A stretch of 64,000 bases of DNA from Halomonas sp. GT. GTDB taxonomy: Bacteria; Pseudomonadota; Gammaproteobacteria; Pseudomonadales; Halomonadaceae. The DNA is taken from positions 1-64,000 of the forward strand of contig NZ_CP020562.1 of NCBI RefSeq assembly GCF_002082565.1, read 5' to 3'. The notes beneath the pieces were generated by a model, which did no database searches, was not told the DNA's origin, and worked only from the letters and a program-made list of their open reading frames with translations. The translations under genes and the position numbers were made by a program. How positions within the stretch are numbered: position 1 is the first letter of the stretch; each line of letters opens with the position of its first letter. Shown in pieces: positions 40,198 to 52,502 of the stretch.

Positions 40198-40755
40198 ATG
40201 CAAAGCTTTAAGCATCATTTTTTGATGGCTATGCCTCATTTGGATGACCCTAATTTTGCCGGTAGCCTGATCTACCTTTGCGACCATGATCACAATGGTT
40301 GCATGGGGGTCATCGCCAATCGTCCACTTGAAATAACCCTCGATGCCCTCTTTGAACAGCTGTCGCTGGGAGGCGATGATAGTCCGCACCGTAATGCACC
40401 GGTCTATTATGGTGGCCCTATGCATAAGGATCGTGGCTTCATTCTGCATATCGGTGACAGCCAAGAGTGGGACTCCAGTGTTCAGGTAGAAGACGGTATC
40501 GCGCTTACCACCTCGATGGATATTCTTCAGGCACTTGCCGACGATACCGGCCCCGAAGATTTTCTGGTGTGCCTAGGCTGTGCTGGTTGGGACGTTGGGC
40601 AATTAGAAGACGAGCTAAAAGAGAATGCGTGGCTGACGGTCGAAGGCCAAGGCAGTGTGCTTTTTAACACCCCTCCCGCCGAGCGTCTAACCGCTGCCGC
40701 TGGCATACTGGGCGTTGATCTAAACCTGATGACCCGCGACGCGGGGCATGCATGA
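40198..40755 (+). CDS. YqgE/AlgH family protein
   Basis: The 185-residue protein has MQSFKHHFLMAMPHLDDPNFAGSLIYLCDH-like features of UPF0301 (FLMAMPHL, GCMGVIANRP, FLVCLGCAGWDVGQLEDE). AlgH was named for an effect on alginate production in Pseudomonas; the biochemical function is not settled. A strong AGGAGA lies 5 bases upstream. It is part of gshB-yqgE-ruvX; the ruvX start follows within 13 bases of its stop. Confidence 0.92.
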   Translation: MQSFKHHFLMAMPHLDDPNFAGSLIYLCDHDHNGCMGVIANRPLEITLDALFEQLSLGGDDSPHRNAPVYYGGPMHKDRGFILHIGDSQEWDSSVQVEDGIALTTSMDILQALADDTGPEDFLVCLGCAGWDVGQLEDELKENAWLTVEGQGSVLFNTPPAERLTAAAGILGVDLNLMTRDAGHA

Positions 40756-40767
40756 TGGTTGAGTTTT

Positions 40768-41223
40768 ATGGCTGATCGTGGGCAACGTCTAATACTCGCA
40801 TTTGATTTTGGTACTCGGCGTATTGGCGTTGCGGTAGGCAATGAGTTGCTTAATAGCGCACGCGAGCTAACGCCCCTAACCGCTCGAGACGGCATTCCTG
40901 ACTGGCACGTTGTTACACGGTTAGTAGAGGAGTGGCAGCCTGACTTGTTTGTGGTTGGCCTGCCGCTGAATATGGATGGTACTGAGTCTGCGATGAGCGC
41001 GAGGTCACGCAAGTTCGGTAATCGCCTGCACGGGCGCTATGGCAAGCCCTGTGAAATGGTTGACGAGCGTGGCTCTACTCGCGAAGCGAAGCAGATCGCT
41101 CATGCTGCAGGCCATCGTGGTAACTATCGAGAAGAAAGTGTCGATGGCATAGCTGCTGTGCTTATTCTAGAAGGTTGGTTTGCCCACCAAGAAGGACTTC
41201 CTGGTGGGCGGATCGCTCATTAA
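40768..41223 (+). CDS. ruvX: Putative pre-16S rRNA nuclease / Holliday junction resolvase-like (YqgF)
   Basis: The 151-residue RNase H-fold protein has the N-terminal LAFDFGTRRIGVAVGNEL with the catalytic Asp, VVGLPLNMDGTES and the C-terminal ESVDGIAAVLILEGWF. YqgF has been tied to 16S 5'-end maturation and also described as a resolvase. ATG 40768 is preferred; an in-frame TTG at 40759 lies 9 bases upstream. The convergent gene downstream is pyrB; pyrR, present here in pseudomonads, was not seen. Confidence 0.92.
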   Translation: MADRGQRLILAFDFGTRRIGVAVGNELLNSARELTPLTARDGIPDWHVVTRLVEEWQPDLFVVGLPLNMDGTESAMSARSRKFGNRLHGRYGKPCEMVDERGSTREAKQIAHAAGHRGNYREESVDGIAAVLILEGWFAHQEGLPGGRIAH

Positions 41224-41238
41224 ACCTGATGTAATGAC

Positions 41239-42264
41239 TTAACGGTCTAGAGTGCCGGTTTGAGATGGCACAAACCAGCGCACTGGTCTCAGGTCTTTCT
41301 CAATCAGCTCATCTACCTTTAATAGCGTGGCAAAAATGGCCATCCGCATGGGGATCCCGTTGTCAGTTTGGCGGAAAATCGCCAAACGCGGGTCACCGTT
41401 AAGATTCACGTTTAGGTCATTGGCGCCAGGGCGGCTATCTCGGGGGAGCGGGTGCATGACAATCGTGCTCTGGCTGCAGCGCTGATCTAGGAAATCGCGA
41501 TTAACCATAAAGTCATCGGAAAGCCCCTGAAAGCTCTCGTTCATTTCATCGGTAAAACGCTCTTTCTGAATGCGTGTGGTGTAAACCACGTCCAGATCTG
41601 AGAAGTCGCTGGCCAGTGAGTCACGTTGTTCGACGCGGTGCCCGCGAGATGTCACAAGGTCAATCAGCGCAGTCGGCATTTCCAGGCCCGGTGGAGATAC
41701 CAAGGTAATGCGCAGCGGATCATAGAGAGACAGTAGCTTGATCAGCGAATGCACGGTGCGGCCATATTTCAAATCACCGGTCAGCAGAATATGTGCGCCG
41801 CTGAGTGATTTACCTAATCGCTGAAACTCTTTATCAATCGTATAGAGATCAAGCAGTGCTTGGCTTGGGTGTTCACCTGGGCCATCCCCTCCGTTAATTA
41901 CCGGTACATTAGTGGCGGCGGCAAACTCTGCTACCGACCCTTGATCCGGATGGCGCATAACAATCGCATCGCAATAACCACTCATCACACGGCTGGTATC
42001 GTATAGTGATTCACCCTTGGCCATGGAAGAGAAAGTAAAACCGGTGGTGTCACACACACTTCCCCCCAGGCGGCAAAACGCGGCATTAAAGCTCACGCGT
42101 GTGCGTGTACTCGCTTCAAAGAATAAATTACCAAGCACAGCACCTTCCAGCACCCGAGTAACATGGCGGCGGCTGGCAATAGGCTCCATACGCGCTGCAA
42201 CGCGTAGCAGGTGGTCAACGCTTTCGCGCTGTAATGAATCGACAGTTAATAGATGCTGGCTCAT
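41239..42264 (-). CDS. pyrB: Aspartate carbamoyltransferase catalytic chain
   Basis: PyrB condenses carbamoyl phosphate and aspartate, the first committed step of pyrimidine synthesis. The 341-residue protein has the carbamoyl-phosphate loop EASTRTRVSF, the GDGPGEHPSQALLDLYT segment and MHPLPRDSRP. It is longer than E. coli PyrB (about 310) with a C-terminal extension. ATG 42264 has GAGG at good spacing; the frame is open upstream to 42351. No pyrI or pyrC-like partner is adjacent, so the holoenzyme type cannot be told. A promoter is predicted at 42298-42326. Confidence 0.94.
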   Translation of the reverse strand: MSQHLLTVDSLQRESVDHLLRVAARMEPIASRRHVTRVLEGAVLGNLFFEASTRTRVSFNAAFCRLGGSVCDTTGFTFSSMAKGESLYDTSRVMSGYCDAIVMRHPDQGSVAEFAAATNVPVINGGDGPGEHPSQALLDLYTIDKEFQRLGKSLSGAHILLTGDLKYGRTVHSLIKLLSLYDPLRITLVSPPGLEMPTALIDLVTSRGHRVEQRDSLASDFSDLDVVYTTRIQKERFTDEMNESFQGLSDDFMVNRDFLDQRCSQSTIVMHPLPRDSRPGANDLNVNLNGDPRLAIFRQTDNGIPMRMAIFATLLKVDELIEKDLRPVRWFVPSQTGTLDR

Positions 42265-42297
42265 CACGGACCTCAAAATGGGGTGGGCGTTGGGTGC

Positions 42298-42326
42298 TAT
42301 AAAGCTGGTGTAAGTGTAACCGTCAA
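42298..42326 (-). promoter_or_regulatory. pyrB: Predicted sigma-70 promoter of pyrB
   Basis: On the minus strand TTGACG is followed after 17 bases by TTTATA, ending 34 bases before the pyrB start codon. No pyrimidine-dependent attenuator hairpin with a T-run was seen in the short leader. Confidence 0.6.
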
Positions 42327-42577
42327 TGGAGTACCGTCGAAGCGCTTTCAAACACCAAACGGTTTGCCTTAAAACTTTTTTGCATTTATCTATAAATAGC
42401 CCTTGCCAAGACGGCAGCGAATCCGTAAAGTACGCATCCGCTGCCGGGGACGCACAGCGTTACCAGCGGTGATTAAAGGTGAAAACCTTCGGTTTGTCAG
42501 AGAGTTAGGGCAGTTATAAAGAAAGTATCGTTATCTCGCTTTCTTAACCCACTCGCTTCACTCGCTAAAAACAGTGA

Positions 42578-42605
42578 TTGACAAACACTAGGAAATGCGT
42601 AGAAT
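42578..42605 (+). promoter_or_regulatory. rRNA operon promoter
   Basis: TTGACA (42578-42583) and TAGAAT (42600-42605) are 16 bp apart, followed by the G+C-rich discriminator ACGCC, as in stringently controlled rrn P1 promoters. The rest of the 595-bp stretch between pyrB and 16S holds the transcribed leader. Its hairpin CGCTTGCC / GGCAAGCG lies at about 42714-42761. Confidence 0.8.
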
Positions 42606-42678
42606 ACGCCTTCCTCGCTGAGGCAAGCCAGTTCATCGGTTAGCCAGTCACTTCTTCGGAAGTTCAGCAGCGAAAACA

Positions 42679-42690
42679 GCTCTTTAACAA
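42679..42690 (+). promoter_or_regulatory. rrn boxA antitermination element (leader)
   Basis: GCTCTTTAACAA matches the boxA consensus recognised by the Nus factors in rRNA leaders. Confidence 0.85.
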
Positions 42691-42692
42691 TT

Positions 42693-42721
42693 TGATCAGG
42701 TAATTCATGTGGGCGCTTGCC
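42693..42721 (+). other. 5' arm of the pre-16S RNase III processing stem
   Basis: This 29-base segment (starting TGATCAGGTAATTCAT) is nearly complementary to 44411-44440 (ending ATGAATTACCTGATCA) on the other side of 16S. The pairing loops out the 16S precursor for RNase III cleavage. Confidence 0.85.
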
Positions 42722-42859
42722 GATGAGGGTGATAAATCACCAAATATCAAGGCAAGCGGTCATGACAATGTAAATTGAAATGAATTCGTTTGAACCTTGA
42801 GCCAAGTTTGATGCGCTTTTGTTGCCTTCGGGTGACGAGTAAGTATCACAATGATTTTA

Positions 42860-44391
<1,532 letters not shown>

Positions 44392-44410
44392 AACGATGCA
44401 TCATCCTCGC

Positions 44411-44440
44411 GGTAAGCGCTCACAATGAATTACCTGATCA
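44411..44440 (+). other. 3' arm of the pre-16S processing stem
   Basis: This segment pairs with 42693-42721 and lies 20 bases after the 16S 3' end. Confidence 0.85.
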
Positions 44441-44455
44441 GAATGCTGTTGATAC

Positions 44456-44568
44456 GCAGTGATAAGCGTTTTCTTCATAGTGAAAGAAGAGAAAAGAGCT
44501 TTTTTAAGATCTTCTTTAAAGACCTTTCTTTTCCTTTTAATGTGAAAAAAGCAACCGCTTATCACTGC
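44456..44568 (+). other. Large hairpin in the tRNA-less 16S-23S spacer
   Basis: GCAGTGATAAGCG (44456-44468) is perfectly complementary to CGCTTATCACTGC (44556-44568). The intervening purine/pyrimidine-rich arms (GAAGAGAAAAGAG against CTTTCTTTTCCTTT) can pair further. The 321-base spacer contains no tRNA-Ile or tRNA-Ala cloverleaf, and this hairpin occupies the place where tRNA genes usually are. Confidence 0.75.
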
Positions 44569-44579
44569 GCATAGCAGTC

Positions 44580-44591
44580 GCTCTTTAACAA
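44580..44591 (+). promoter_or_regulatory. rrn boxA antitermination element (spacer)
   Basis: A second GCTCTTTAACAA copy precedes 23S, the usual position of the spacer boxA. Confidence 0.85.
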
Positions 44592-44608
44592 TGTATATCA
44601 TGCTGACA
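44590..44608 (+). other. Distal 5' arm of the pre-23S stalk
   Basis: AATGTATATCATGCTGACA is complementary to 47743-47762 in the 23S-5S spacer with one mismatch. Further pairings follow inward (CGTCTCAAG with CTTGAGACG; CGTATCCGG with CCGGATACG; then the stem abutting 23S), giving a very long processing stalk. Confidence 0.75.
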
Positions 44609-44712
44609 TAAACGCTTCTTTGAAGTGTTTATACGTAATTGTTTTGTGATACGTCTCAAGCGTATCCGGCAATCGTTATCATTGCGAGACACCAGACTCC
44701 TTCGGGTTATAG

Positions 44713-47606
<2,894 letters not shown>

Positions 47607-47742
47607 ATAACACCCAAGGGGTCTGGTCGCAGTGATAACGAGACGAGTGTGAAGACACTCAGAGAACCGGATACGCGAATCAAGCCCAACGTGACACACG
47701 AAGGACTTGAGACGAAAGAGACGCCACAAAACATCAGTAACA

Positions 47743-47762
47743 TGTTCAGCATGATATACATT
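47743..47762 (+). other. Distal 3' arm of the pre-23S stalk
   Basis: TGTTCAGCATGATATACATT pairs with 44590-44608, closing the long 23S stalk immediately before 5S. Confidence 0.75.
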
Positions 47763-47771
47763 AAAAGTTAC

Positions 47772-47889
47772 GCCTGACGACCATAGCACGCGTGAACCAC
47801 CTGATCCCATGCCGAACTCAGAAGTGAAACCGCTTAGCGCCGATGGTAGTGTGGGGTCTCCCCATGCGAGAGTAGGTCATCGTCAGGCA
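47772..47889 (+). rRNA. rrf: 5S ribosomal RNA
   Basis: The segment runs from GCCTGACGACCATAGC to TCATCGTCAGGC, whose ends pair as helix I. It holds the conserved CCGAACTCAGAAGTGAAAC loop region. The length is about 118 bases. Confidence 0.96.
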
Positions 47890-47898
47890 CTTATACCG

Positions 47899-47929
47899 CA
47901 AAAAACCCAGCCCATCGGCTGGGTTTTTT
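47899..47929 (+). terminator. Rho-independent terminator of the rrn operon
   Basis: AAAACCCAGCC and GGCTGGGTTTT form a perfect stem with loop CATC, followed by a T-run to 47929. Confidence 0.93.
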
Positions 47930-48000
47930 GTTTGTGCGGAAGAAAAAAGCACCCTCTGGCCCCTATCACAAAGCGGCCACTTCCCGAAGCGTACACCGCA

Positions 48001-48044
48001 CGTCATCCCCGAGCCACCGCACCGTCATTCCCGAGTCACCACAC
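48001..48044. repeat. Two 22-bp tandem units (CGTCATTCCCGAG type)
   Basis: CGTCATCCCCGAGCCACCGC plus AC is followed by a near-identical 22-base unit starting CGTCATTCCCGAGTCACC. A third partial copy at 48045 begins the adjoining inverted-repeat element. Confidence 0.75.
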
Positions 48045-48150
48045 CGTCATTCCCGAGTGGGGTTATCGGGAATCCACCTTGACCTTGGACAGCAGAAGCC
48101 TGGAACCCCAGCTCAACATGGATTCCCGCTAAGGGCCTGTGGGAATGACG
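48045..48150. mobile_element. MITE/REP-like element with CGTCATTCCC terminal inverted repeats
   Basis: The 106-bp segment starts CGTCATTCCCG and ends GGGAATGACG. It contains an internal inverted pair, GGGAATCCA near 48069 and TGGATTCCC near 48119. It has no coding capacity. Similar CGTCATTCCCGCG repeats are common non-autonomous palindromic elements in proteobacteria; whether this copy moves is unknown. No target-site duplication was evident by eye. Confidence 0.55.
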
Positions 48151-48188
48151 AGAGCTGGGTGGAGCCATCGCCAAGTACTTATTCGAAG

Positions 48189-48226
48189 AAATCCCCCAGA
48201 GCCTCGTGCCCTGGGGGATTTTTTGT
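48189..48226 (+). terminator. Terminator-like hairpin with no upstream gene
   Basis: AATCCCCCAG and CTGGGGGATT form a strong stem, followed by TTTTTTG. The nearest upstream transcription unit is the rrn operon, which already has a terminator at 47899, so this may be a backup terminator or the remnant of a lost gene. Confidence 0.7.
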
Positions 48227-48523
48227 TTGAAAGAAAGCTGCTTAACAGATATCAAAGAGACGGTTACGGATTGGTTTAGATAATTAGCCAATGGGTACGT
48301 AACAATCCTTAAAACTTGTCACGGTCTCTTCAGTAGACCCCATGGATCAAATACTTCACTATCAAGGCTCTAACAACAGCGTTTGTGTCAGGCTTCATGT
48401 CATAGGGTTTGTGCCAGAGGATAGAGGCGCTATATCACTACATTCTATCTGTTGCTCAAATTCTGGTGGTAGGTGATTTCGCTTTAAAATTGAATAATAC
48501 GCCATTGCTTGGGAGCAGGTGTT
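48227..48523. other. Gene-free stretch upstream of the methyltransferase gene
   Basis: No convincing ORF or RNA was seen. An imperfect inverted repeat is visible (AAGAGACGGTTAC near 48254 against GTCACGGTCTCTT near 48332). The sequence is A+T-richer than the rrn operon and could be a decayed insertion or a regulatory region. Confidence 0.4.
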
Positions 48524-50059
48524 ATGTCGGATTGGACGTCTGGATACGTAGCGGATATTAGTTACACATATGGATATTACGCTGAACTTAATCCTTTGCG
48601 AATTGCGCTAGGGTTTATCAACGCCGGTATTCGGCCGCCAAACGTTATCAATGCCTGTGAGCTGGGGTTTGGTCAGGGCGTTAGTACCAACATTCATGCG
48701 GCGGCTTCACAAATCAACTGGTACGGAACAGATTTTAATCCCCATCAAGCAGCCTTTGCGCAAGAGTTATCATCTATTAGTGGTGCTAATGCAAAGCTAC
48801 ACGACGATGCGTTTGATGAATTTTGTCAGCGTGACGATCTACCTGAATTCGACTATATCGGCCTTCACGGCATATGGAGCTGGATTTCGGATGAAAACCG
48901 TGCAGTGATTGTCGATTTTATTCGCCGTAAGTTGAGGGTAGGGGGTGTGTTGTACATTAGCTACAACACACAACCAGGTTGGGCAGCGATGGTGCCAATG
49001 CGTGACTTGCTAGCGGAGCATGCTGATATCATGAGCGCGCAAGGTGCAGGCACCATTTCACGTATTGATGATGCCATTGCGTTTGCTGAGAAGCTGGTAG
49101 CTGTAAATCCAGAATACTGTAATGCTAATCCTCAGATTAAGAATCGCTTAGCGAAAATTAAACAAGATAATAAAAATTACGTAGCTCATGAATACTTTAA
49201 CCGGGATTGGGAGCCGATGGCATTTGCTAAAATGGCACGCTGGCTAGAGCCTGCAAAGATGGATTGGGCTTGCAGTGCGCGATATGCAGATGCCATCGAA
49301 AGTATTCAGTTAACCAATGAGCAACAGGCCTTAATTAATAACATTCCTAACCCGCTATTTCGCCAGTCGGTGCGTGATTTTTGTGAGAATCGTCAATTTC
49401 GTACCGATTACTGGGTAAAAGGGGCGCGCCGTTTAAGTGGTCTTGATAAAGATGAAATGCTAGATGGTCTTCGCGTGATTATGGGAGTACCACGTAAAGA
49501 TGTGCAGCTAAAAATCGCAGGGAGGCTGGGTAACTTTGACTTGCCTAGCAATATTTATACGCCGCTGCTAGATACGCTTTCATCCTACCAGCCGGTATTT
49601 GTATCCGAACTTTGGCAGGTTGCAAAAGAGCATGGAGTGGGACGTTCTGCATTGAACAGTGCAATCGCCATACTTGCATCAAAAGGTATTATTTTGCCTG
49701 CCCAGTCCGATGATGATATTTCCAAAGCAGCTTCCAAGACTGATCGACTCAATCGCTTTTTAATGAGCCAGTCAAGAAGCACGACGGAGTTGAGTTATCT
49801 AGCAAGCCCTGTGACAGGAGGTGGTATCGCTGTATCGCTCTTCCATCAGTTTTTCCTGCTTGCCACATTAGAGGGAGGCGATGATGCTAAAACGTTAGCT
49901 ACTTTTGCATGGCGTATTTTGGCGTCTCAAAACAAATGCCTGCTTAAAGAGGGCAAGCCAATTTCGGATGAGAATGAGAATTTGGCTGAGCTTGAGCGCC
50001 AAGCTGGTGATTTTTTAGATAAGCGGTTACCCCTCTATCGAGCGCTAAAAATTATCTGA
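48524..50059 (+). CDS. SAM-dependent methyltransferase with methyltransferase-regulatory domain
   Basis: The 511-residue protein has an N-terminal class I methyltransferase fold: ACELGFGQGVSTNIHAAA (SAM-binding glycine loop, about 45-62), YGTDFNPHQAAFA, and FDYIGLHGIWSWIS before LRVGGVLYISYNTQPGW. The second half (about 200-300) matches the 'methyltransferase regulatory domain' family, and a winged-helix-like C-terminus follows. The substrate is unknown; such genes often accompany surface polysaccharide or accessory loci. GGAGCAGGTG precedes ATG 48524. It lies alone between the repeat patch and dgt and seems A+T-richer than its neighbours, so lateral acquisition is possible. Confidence 0.82.
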   Translation: MSDWTSGYVADISYTYGYYAELNPLRIALGFINAGIRPPNVINACELGFGQGVSTNIHAAASQINWYGTDFNPHQAAFAQELSSISGANAKLHDDAFDEFCQRDDLPEFDYIGLHGIWSWISDENRAVIVDFIRRKLRVGGVLYISYNTQPGWAAMVPMRDLLAEHADIMSAQGAGTISRIDDAIAFAEKLVAVNPEYCNANPQIKNRLAKIKQDNKNYVAHEYFNRDWEPMAFAKMARWLEPAKMDWACSARYADAIESIQLTNEQQALINNIPNPLFRQSVRDFCENRQFRTDYWVKGARRLSGLDKDEMLDGLRVIMGVPRKDVQLKIAGRLGNFDLPSNIYTPLLDTLSSYQPVFVSELWQVAKEHGVGRSALNSAIAILASKGIILPAQSDDDISKAASKTDRLNRFLMSQSRSTTELSYLASPVTGGGIAVSLFHQFFLLATLEGGDDAKTLATFAWRILASQNKCLLKEGKPISDENENLAELERQAGDFLDKRLPLYRALKII

Positions 50060-50083
50060 TCAGTAACACATACTGTCATATAG

Positions 50084-50120
50084 CATGCGTGCAGTAGCGA
50101 AGGTCGCTACTGCACGCATG
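50084..50120. other. 17-bp perfect stem-loop upstream of dgt
   Basis: CATGCGTGCAGTAGCGA (50084-50100) and TCGCTACTGCACGCATG (50104-50120) form a perfect hairpin with loop AGG and no T-run on either side. It lies between the methyltransferase stop and the dgt start. It could be a transcript 3' end, a processing signal or a protein-binding palindrome. Confidence 0.7.
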
Positions 50121-50187
50121 TCTTGGGGTTGAAGACGGTTATCTTGCTTGGATTTATGTCAAAATGTTGCTCTCACGGAGGAACGCT

Positions 50188-51531
50188 ATGACACAGATGC
50201 AATGGGACCAGTTATTATCCCCTCAACGTCTTCACGATAAACGCCCCGGCGGTGTGCGTGAAGCAACCCATGAAATCGGGCGAAGTCCTTTTCATAAAGA
50301 TCATGATCGTATCGTTTTTTCGGGCTCTTTCCGGCGCTTGGGTCGGAAAACGCAAGTGCATCCGCTGACTGAAAATGATCATATTCATACACGCTTGACC
50401 CATTCACTGGAAGTCGGCTGTGTTGGACGCTCGCTAGGTATGATTGTTGGCGAGTTACTAAGAGATCGCCTGCCTGGTTGGATTACACCCGCTGACTTAG
50501 GGGTGATCGTCCAGACAGCGTGCTTAGGACATGATATTGGCAACCCTCCTTTTGGTCATGCTGGTGAATATGCGATTCGTGATTGGTTTCGGCGTGCTCA
50601 AAAAAGTGGCTTGCTAGACGGTTTATCTGATGCAGAGCGTGACGATTTACTAACGTATGAAGGTAATGCCCAAGGCTTCCGTGTTATTACCCAAATTGAG
50701 TACAACCAGTTTAATGGTGGTATGCGGTTATCTGCCGCTACATTGGGTACTCTGCTTAAATATCCCTGGACGGTACGCTACAGCGGGCGTGCTGGTAAGT
50801 TTGGTTGCTACCAGTCTGAACAGGCGCTGTTAAAAGAAGTGGCTGAGGCTGTCGGGCTTCTTCCCCAAGGAGATCAACGTTGGTGTCGACATCCGCTTGC
50901 TTGGCTTGTCGAAGCGGCTGATGATATCTGCTATGCCCTGCTTGATTTAGAAGATGGTTTAGAGATGGGTATTCTGCGCTATGAGGAAGTAGTCGAGATA
51001 CTGCGCCAGATCGCGGGCGAATTCCCTCCAGAATATGCTGAGATGGAGAGGCGGAAAGTATCTCAGCGACGTCGAATTGCGTTACTGCGCGGTGCCGCTA
51101 TGGAACGCGCGGTGAATGATGTGGGGGCAGTTTTTGTGCAGCATGAGCAAGCATTGCTCAGCGGAACGTTAGGCCAGGATTTATTAGAGCTGTGTCACCC
51201 TGACCTGGGATGGGGTGTTCAATCGGCAAAGCAGTTAGCCCGTGAGCGCATTTTTCAAAATGAGCGCAAAGCTAAACTTGAAATTGGCGCCTATACAACG
51301 CTGGGAATTTTATTAGAAGCGTTTATTGGTGCCGCTAATGAACTGCATCACACAGGGCATAGCTCATTCAAGCACCAGCGCGTGCTGGCATTGATTGGTG
51401 AAAATACGCCATTGCCGTCCTGGACGCTCTACGATAGCTATCGGCGCATGCTGGATTTTATTGGTGGAATGACCGATCACTATGCTGTCGATCTCGCGCA
51501 AGAAATGGGTGGCCGCTTGCGAGGTAATTAA
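50188..51531 (+). CDS. dgt: dGTPase family protein (deoxyguanosinetriphosphate triphosphohydrolase-like)
   Basis: An HD-domain hydrolase of 447 residues that removes triphosphate from dNTPs. The metal-binding motifs are visible as RLTHSLEVG and [16 protein letters not shown] (His-Asp pair) with [16 protein letters not shown] as the last ligand. It is of the shorter type (about 440-450), not the 505-residue E. coli Dgt. Specificity for dGTP is therefore uncertain. ACGGAGG lies 7 bases before the ATG at 50188. It converges on the NERD gene with a 4-base gap. Confidence 0.93.
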   Translation: MTQMQWDQLLSPQRLHDKRPGGVREATHEIGRSPFHKDHDRIVFSGSFRRLGRKTQVHPLTENDHIHTRLTHSLEVGCVGRSLGMIVGELLRDRLPGWITPADLGVIVQTACLGHDIGNPPFGHAGEYAIRDWFRRAQKSGLLDGLSDAERDDLLTYEGNAQGFRVITQIEYNQFNGGMRLSAATLGTLLKYPWTVRYSGRAGKFGCYQSEQALLKEVAEAVGLLPQGDQRWCRHPLAWLVEAADDICYALLDLEDGLEMGILRYEEVVEILRQIAGEFPPEYAEMERRKVSQRRRIALLRGAAMERAVNDVGAVFVQHEQALLSGTLGQDLLELCHPDLGWGVQSAKQLARERIFQNERKAKLEIGAYTTLGILLEAFIGAANELHHTGHSSFKHQRVLALIGENTPLPSWTLYDSYRRMLDFIGGMTDHYAVDLAQEMGGRLRGN

Positions 51532-51535
51532 CCTT

Positions 51536-52444
51536 CTATACGGAGGGTTGACGGAGGTGTTTAAGCTCCATAAGACGTGCACGCTCAATAAGTATATGAA
51601 TCACTTTGTCGTGAATGGCATCGCTCATCTGGCCAGGGGTGAGCTCGGTTAGCTGCCGTGCTAGCTGTTCACCGCTAACGACTAATATATCGGGGGCCGC
51701 TTCGCTAGTATCAACGACCCAACCTGGCAAAACCAATACGCCTCGTACAGGCACAGGAACACCACAACGACGCTCAAGCCATTGAGTCAGCCAACTAACG
51801 CCCTGACGTGTTTTATGCAGAGGGCGGCGTTCTTGCCAGTGAGGAAAACGTAGCCGCTCACGTTCAACGGCTACGCTATTAAGCTCCTTGCCATCGCTAC
51901 CAATCGCTAATGCTCGTGCGCGCGTTTCTACCACGAAGACGCCGTGTGGTGTGACGACCACATGATCAATAGTGAAGCTATCGGTAGGAACGTCGTGAAA
52001 CACATAATAGGGGTGGGCTTCTGGTCTCACCATGCGCTCTAACTCTTGACCTACGGCTAGCTCGCAAGCTAAACCGAGTTTGAGTCGGCGGATACGCTGA
52101 TAATCACGGACAAGTAACAGTGAAAAAGCCAGTACTAGCAGCGTACTAAGTAAGCCATATAACGCCCACTCCACCCAGTCTTGCTTTTCCACAAACAGCA
52201 TACGGCCCATGCCGTACACGAGTGGAGCAAGGCTAATAATGGGGCCGAGCGCACCGTTTAAAAACAGGCTAGAAAAAGCTTGATCAAGGCGATGCCGCAG
52301 AGCCTGACCGGGTTCACGCAAGGGTGCATTAAAGGGGGACTGAACGCGTGCATCGTGAAGGCTACGCAGTGCCAAGACAATGCCACCCATGGCTGCCATG
52401 GGGAATAGGAAAATGAGTGGTAGCAGGTATTCTAACCAATTCAT
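51536..52444 (-). CDS. NERD-domain membrane protein
   Basis: The 302-residue protein begins with a hydrophobic span (about 3-25; LEYLLPLIFLFPMAAMGGIVLAL), has further spans around 65-85 and 105-125, then a cytoplasmic nuclease-related domain: FTIDHVVVTPHGVFVVETRA is the NERD core with its Asp and Glu-x-Arg catalytic-like residues, similar to restriction-type nucleases. Function is not known for these membrane forms. The gene follows yciH and the HAD gene on the same strand, 58 bp downstream, and could share their transcript. Confidence 0.83.
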   Translation of the reverse strand: MNWLEYLLPLIFLFPMAAMGGIVLALRSLHDARVQSPFNAPLREPGQALRHRLDQAFSSLFLNGALGPIISLAPLVYGMGRMLFVEKQDWVEWALYGLLSTLLVLAFSLLLVRDYQRIRRLKLGLACELAVGQELERMVRPEAHPYYVFHDVPTDSFTIDHVVVTPHGVFVVETRARALAIGSDGKELNSVAVERERLRFPHWQERRPLHKTRQGVSWLTQWLERRCGVPVPVRGVLVLPGWVVDTSEAAPDILVVSGEQLARQLTELTPGQMSDAIHDKVIHILIERARLMELKHLRQPSV

Positions 52445-52502
52445 TGCAGTGCCTTGCCCTTTAGTGCTTTGCCTCAAGGCAGAGCGCTATCACAGAGGTG
52501 TG

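Noticed and set aside
44392..44712. tRNA genes in the 16S-23S spacer
   Set aside because: No segment with a TTCGA-type T-loop and CCA-ending acceptor stem was visible; only the hairpin and processing stems are there.
47928..48230. A 100-codon frame over the repeats after the rrn terminator
   Set aside because: It runs through the tandem CGTCATTCCC repeats and a terminator; the product is repetitive and has no ribosome binding site, so it is a shadow of the repeats.
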